Shown in pieces: positions 6,781-7,484 of a stretch of 7,484 bases of DNA. The notes under the pieces were generated by a model. That model saw only the letters and a list, made by a program, of their open reading frames with translations. It searched no databases and was not told where the DNA came from. The DNA lies in assembly GCA_016193545.1 (NCBI GenBank), contig JACPSA010000045.1, forward strand, positions 1 to 7,484, given 5' to 3'. This stretch comes from Chloroflexota bacterium. GTDB lineage: Bacteria; Chloroflexota; Dehalococcoidia; Dehalococcoidales; UBA2162. A program made the position numbers and the translations under genes. The first letter of the stretch is position 1. Each line of letters starts with the position of its first letter.

Positions 6781-6903
6781 ATCTTACAGGCTGATACTTT
6801 TAGCTCTTATATCAGCTAACGAGAACAGCTACGATAATAAAGGAGGAATCTATTTTCAGCTCAGGAGCACTAGACAAAGGAGTCATTAAACATTAAATAA
6901 ATA

Positions 6904-6929
6904 GTACTAAAGGATAAGGTGTTTAGTAC
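6904..6929. repeat. Inverted repeat ahead of the sensor gene
   Basis: GTACTAAA (6904-6911) and TTTAGTAC (6922-6929) are perfect eight-base inverted arms around ten bases. The structure lies 27 b before the sensor ATG. As DNA it could be an operator; as RNA it would be a weak, A/U-rich hairpin that would enclose the AAAGGA tract at 6909-6914 and so could hide a ribosome-binding site. Confidence 0.5.
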
Positions 6930-6960
6930 ACCAGCAATTTTCAGTGGGTTTATAGGATGA
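6919..6960 (+). CDS. Possible 13-codon leader peptide coupled to the sensor gene
   Basis: A GTG at 6919, preceded by AAAGG (6909-6913) at a spacing of five bases, opens a frame reading MFSTPAIFSGFIG. It stops at TGA 6958-6960, overlapping the sensor start as ATGA. Such an overlap would let translation of the sensor be coupled to the leader, which fits the lack of a good ribosome-binding site directly before the sensor ATG. Short frames like this occur by chance, so confidence is low. Confidence 0.2.
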   Translation: MFSTPAIFSGFIG

Positions 6961-7484
6961 TGAAAAACAGGCGTCTACTGCTATATGTAGCCCTGGTGGT
7001 GATTGTCGCCCTAGTACCTGTGGGAGCAATATACCACATTCTATGGCCTCACTTCCTTTTGCAGAATGAGCCACTCCACTCCACTATAGAAAGTGTTGGG
7101 GCACTGGCGGCAATTCTAATGGCGATTTTACTGCTACAAAGGCAGCCTGATGAAGGCGCCCGGCAGCTGTTCTGGGTAGCCACAGGGCTATTAGGGGCAG
7201 GCATACTGGACAGTTTCCATGCGATTAGCCAACCTGGACAGGGATTCGTCTTACTTCACTCAACAGCGGTGCTTGTTGGCGGTTTTGGCTTCGCTCTCGT
7301 CTGGATACCAGAAACATACCCATCCACCTCCATGAGAAAGTGGATTCTCTGGGCAGTAATTACCGGTACCATCCTATTTGGAATCTGGACATTCCTATTT
7401 CGCGGAACATTGCCCGTGATGGTACAGGACGGACAATTTACCACCATTGCCAAGGTGCTGAATCTTCTCTCTGGCATCCTCTTC
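6957..7484 (+). CDS. Membrane sensor protein, N-terminal domain (partial; probable histidine kinase or related signalling protein)
   Basis: The first 176 codons are visible and the frame is open at the right edge. After MMKNRR come about six membrane helices, near 7-26, 44-61, 70-90, 97-117, 127-147 and 161-176 onward. Conserved-looking points between or within helices are HSTIES at 41-46, the 'ILDSFHAIS' at 83-91 and 'LLHSTAVLVGG' at 99-109, whose histidines could be ligand- or metal-contacting. This His-rich multi-helix arrangement resembles the N-terminal MASE-like sensory domains that precede PAS, histidine kinase or GGDEF modules. None of those output modules is visible, so the output is unknown. 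The protein would sense a signal at or within the membrane. The start at 6957 is forced: the only in-frame codons between the stop at 6924 and here are non-starts, and the adjacent ATG at 6960 is the sole alternative. No strong ribosome-binding site precedes it. Confidence 0.75.
   Translation, partial: MMKNRRLLLYVALVVIVALVPVGAIYHILWPHFLLQNEPLHSTIESVGALAAILMAILLLQRQPDEGARQLFWVATGLLGAGILDSFHAISQPGQGFVLLHSTAVLVGGFGFALVWIPETYPSTSMRKWILWAVITGTILFGIWTFLFRGTLPVMVQDGQFTTIAKVLNLLSGILF

Larger units (their letters stand above)
6432..6956. other. Divergent intergenic region of about 525 b without a convincing gene
   Basis: This gap separates the minus-strand MFS start from the plus-strand sensor start. 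No frame gives a protein above 60 residues or with a recognised motif. The part from 6535 to 6650 is strongly AT-rich, with promoter-like hexamers and palindromes. The part from 6655 to 6780 is more GC-rich, fits several hairpins and ends in a terminator-like structure. The last 120 b are again AT-rich and contain ribosome-binding-like purine tracts and an inverted repeat. The elements are listed separately. Confidence 0.8.

Noticed and set aside
7256..7477. 73-codon minus-strand frame inside the sensor gene
   Set aside because: Antisense to a clear multi-helix membrane protein that continues to the window edge.
1..7484. CRISPR array, insertion sequence, tRNA or rRNA
   Set aside because: No regularly spaced direct repeats, no transposase or terminal inverted repeats, and no tRNA or rRNA signature seen on either strand by eye.

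Overview
The window carries a short bacterial housekeeping and proteostasis run on the plus strand. In order it holds the 3' end of a HemW-type radical-SAM gene, lepA (EF4), a Lon-type AAA+ protease of the AAA_32/Lon_C kind, and a small heat-shock protein (Hsp20). A strong terminator follows, then a convergent major facilitator superfamily transporter on the minus strand. After that come about 525 bases without a convincing gene, and the 5' end of a multi-pass membrane sensor gene that runs off the right edge.

Organism: base composition is mid-GC in the genes, the Shine-Dalgarno sites of lon and hsp20 are strong (AAGGAGG), and all intact genes read in ordinary bacterial code. The LepA sequence and the Lon-like protease resemble, from memory, proteins of Chloroflexota (Dehalococcoidia/Anaerolineae-like anaerobes). 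No 16S or other decisive marker is present, so this is an inference.

Bases 1-5260, plus strand: hemW (68 b gap) lepA (40 b gap) lon-like (102 b gap) hsp20, closed by a GC-rich hairpin with a T6 run. HemW handles heme, LepA acts on stalled or mis-translocated ribosomes, the Lon-like protein degrades misfolded proteins and Hsp20 holds unfolding ones. The last three form a plausible translation-quality and protein-quality unit. The AT-rich gap before hsp20 may hold its own promoter.

Bases 5270-6431, minus strand: a single 12-helix MFS permease, converging on hsp20 and sharing the intergenic hairpin.

Bases 6432-6956: the divergent upstream region of the MFS gene and the sensor gene. It is the least ordinary part of the window. 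It contains a candidate minus-strand promoter for the MFS gene, two tandem TTGACAAT elements, a perfect 12-base palindrome with a near copy 34 b further on, and a perfect-stem hairpin followed by T5. It also has an 8+8 inverted repeat, and a possible 13-codon leader peptide whose stop overlaps the sensor start codon. Together these suggest a regulated leader or a small RNA ahead of the sensor gene. I found no clear match to a riboswitch class I know.

Bases 6957-7484: N-terminal membrane domain (about six helices visible) of a probable signal-transduction protein. The output domain (kinase, diguanylate cyclase or other) lies outside the window.
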